A DNA stretch of 64,000 nucleotides from Pedobacter sp. WC2423 (GTDB lineage: Bacteria > Bacteroidota > Bacteroidia > Sphingobacteriales > Sphingobacteriaceae), in contig NZ_CP162005.1 of the NCBI RefSeq assembly GCF_040822065.1, positions 558,001-622,000 on the forward strand, in the 5' to 3' direction. The position numbers and the translations under genes were made by a program. The stretch's first letter is position 1. Each line of letters starts with the position of its first letter. The notes beneath the pieces are model-generated. The model was not told the DNA's origin. It searched no databases and saw nothing but the letters and a program-made list of their open reading frames with translations. Positions 62,899 through 64,000 of the stretch are shown piece by piece.

Positions 62899-64000
62899 TT
62901 GAAAGCTTATCTGCATAGTTTTATCAAGGCTAATTACAGAACCATTTTTACAGTGGGGTTACTGGTATTGATATTTCAGATAAGTGTGAAGCAAAATTTC
63001 CTGTTATTTCATACTATTGTTGAACTTTCTGCCATTGTAATTGCCTTCGCAGTTTTTATAGTGACCTGGAACACCAGGAAAATAATTGATAACAATTATT
63101 TGTATTTCGTTGGGATGGCCTATATTTTTATTGGCACCTTAGATCTGCTGCATACCATTACTTATCCGGGCCTGAATATTATTCCAGGAACTATTTATTA
63201 TACAAATCAGTTTTGGATTGCCACAAGATTTCTTGAAGCTTTAACCTTCATGATGGGTTTCTGGTTTCTGAAAAGAAAGAAAGTACTCAACGGAGATATT
63301 ACAATATTGACTTATTGCGTAGTAACGATACTCTTTACCTTATCTATTTTATACTGGAAGATATTTCCTGTTTGTTATCTGGAAGGAATAGGGCAGACGC
63401 CTTTCAAAATTACTGCTGAATATGTAATTATCGCCATGCTCTTTTTTGCCGGATTTCTGTTGTATAGTTCCCGCAATAGTTTTAGTGCCTCTGTGTTTCG
63501 GTTTTTGATTGTATCTCTGTTTTTTGCTATCCTCAGTGAATTCTGTTTCACCTTATATGTTTCTTTTTTTAGTGTACCTGCAGAAATAGGGCATTATGCA
63601 AAGTTGATTTCGTTCTTTTTAATTTATAAGGCCAACGTAGAAACCGGATTTACCAAACCCACAGAACTCATCTTTAAAGATCTGAAGGATAATGAAGAAA
63701 AGTACAGGACGCTGACGGAAAATCTTCCTGAGCTGATCTTCCGCTTTGACCGGAGCTTCCGGTGTTTATATGCCAACTGCGCGCTGGAACAATTTCTTTC
63801 CCTGCAGCATGGAACTTATACTGGAAGGAAATTAAGCCATCTTGGATTTCCTGCTTCTTTTGAGCACCTGTTAATCAAAATGTTAATCGCGGTGAAACAA
63901 ACAAAGATCACCCAGGAAGCTAATTTTGATCTGAATGAAGGAAATTATGCCAGATCTTTCTCTATCCAGGTAATTCCTGAATATGGCCTGGAAGATCATG
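62899..64000 (+). CDS. MASE3-PAS sensor protein, N-terminal part
   Basis: Open at the right edge; a frame with TTG at 62899 (stop just upstream at 62893) continues without stops to the end, about 367 residues. The first 240 residues form a MASE3 membrane domain with seven to eight helices: AYIFIGTLDLLHTITYPGLN, FWIATRFLEALTFMMGFWFL and a later YANVETG-like end. A PAS domain follows from about residue 270 (EEKYRTLTENLPELIFRFDR). MASE3 is usually joined to histidine kinase or diguanylate cyclase output; the output lies outside the window. No ATG candidate precedes the first helix. Confidence 0.85.
   Translation, partial: MKAYLHSFIKANYRTIFTVGLLVLIFQISVKQNFLLFHTIVELSAIVIAFAVFIVTWNTRKIIDNNYLYFVGMAYIFIGTLDLLHTITYPGLNIIPGTIYYTNQFWIATRFLEALTFMMGFWFLKRKKVLNGDITILTYCVVTILFTLSILYWKIFPVCYLEGIGQTPFKITAEYVIIAMLFFAGFLLYSSRNSFSASVFRFLIVSLFFAILSEFCFTLYVSFFSVPAEIGHYAKLISFFLIYKANVETGFTKPTELIFKDLKDNEEKYRTLTENLPELIFRFDRSFRCLYANCALEQFLSLQHGTYTGRKLSHLGFPASFEHLLIKMLIAVKQTKITQEANFDLNEGNYARSFSIQVIPEYGLEDH

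Noticed and set aside
1..64000. CRISPR arrays, prophage genes or integrative elements
   Set aside because: No regularly spaced direct repeats, integrase, capsid or conjugation genes were seen.

Overview
The window looks like chromosomal DNA from a Sphingobacteriaceae-type Bacteroidota, most like Pedobacter; the genus is an inference from protein style, not a database match. Supporting signs are TonB-dependent receptors with carboxypeptidase-like plug extensions, a FecI/FecR/STN-receptor/DUF4249 set, LytS-type kinases, 7TMR-DISM and MASE3 sensors, many lipoproteins and glycoside hydrolases, few purine-rich ribosome binding sites, and several -7 boxes of the Bacteroidota type (TAnnTTTG). No rRNA, confident tRNA, CRISPR array, intact insertion sequence or prophage was seen.

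Layout. 1-4.3 kb: right end of a class I lanthipeptide-type locus, with the C-terminus of a LanB-like dehydratase, a 62-residue precursor peptide with one cysteine, an exported S41 protease resembling the nisin-resistance type, and two paralogous LytS-type sensor kinases. 4.7-12.8 kb: a PL14-like lipoprotein, a 7TM sensor fused to the DNA-binding half of an IS1595 transposase, a kinase-fold-like hypothetical with a membrane EEP hydrolase, three tandem DUF3828-like lipoproteins and a DUF6985-like protein. 12.8-21 kb: an HD phosphohydrolase, a membrane-anchored SF2 helicase, purL and an exported hypothetical. 21-25.8 kb: a glycine betaine-type uptake operon (outer-membrane porin, ATPase with CBS domains, permease, binding lipoprotein) behind a 180-nt leader with two hairpins. 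25.8-38 kb: a VOC protein, GH43, a 1488-residue Pls-like (poly-amino-acid synthetase architecture) protein, an exported SAM hydrolase paired with a TonB receptor, a Bcr/CflA-type MFS exporter and a LuxR-type response regulator.

38-49 kb: an overlapping lipoprotein/helical protein pair, a GH3 glucosidase, a GNAT plus MarR-GNAT fusion operon and a GbsR-type regulator, both regulators behind clear palindromes, an epimerase/SRPBCC pair, and a region-2-only sigma-like protein. 49-54 kb: an ECF sigma, FecR anti-sigma, STN-TonB receptor and DUF4249 lipoprotein operon, which should form a trans-envelope signalling and uptake unit. 54-64 kb: a small outer-membrane protein, a Dps-like protein missing most ferroxidase ligands, a hybrid kinase with a pseudo-receiver, an M16 protease pair, an AraC regulator with a siderophore-interacting protein, a DinB-like protein, and the start of a MASE3-PAS sensor cut by the right edge.

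The most unusual items are the lanthipeptide locus, the 7TM-IS1595 fusion, the Pls-like synthetase, and a set of proteins that keep a fold but have lost catalytic residues (sigma region 2 only, Dps-like, pseudo-receiver).
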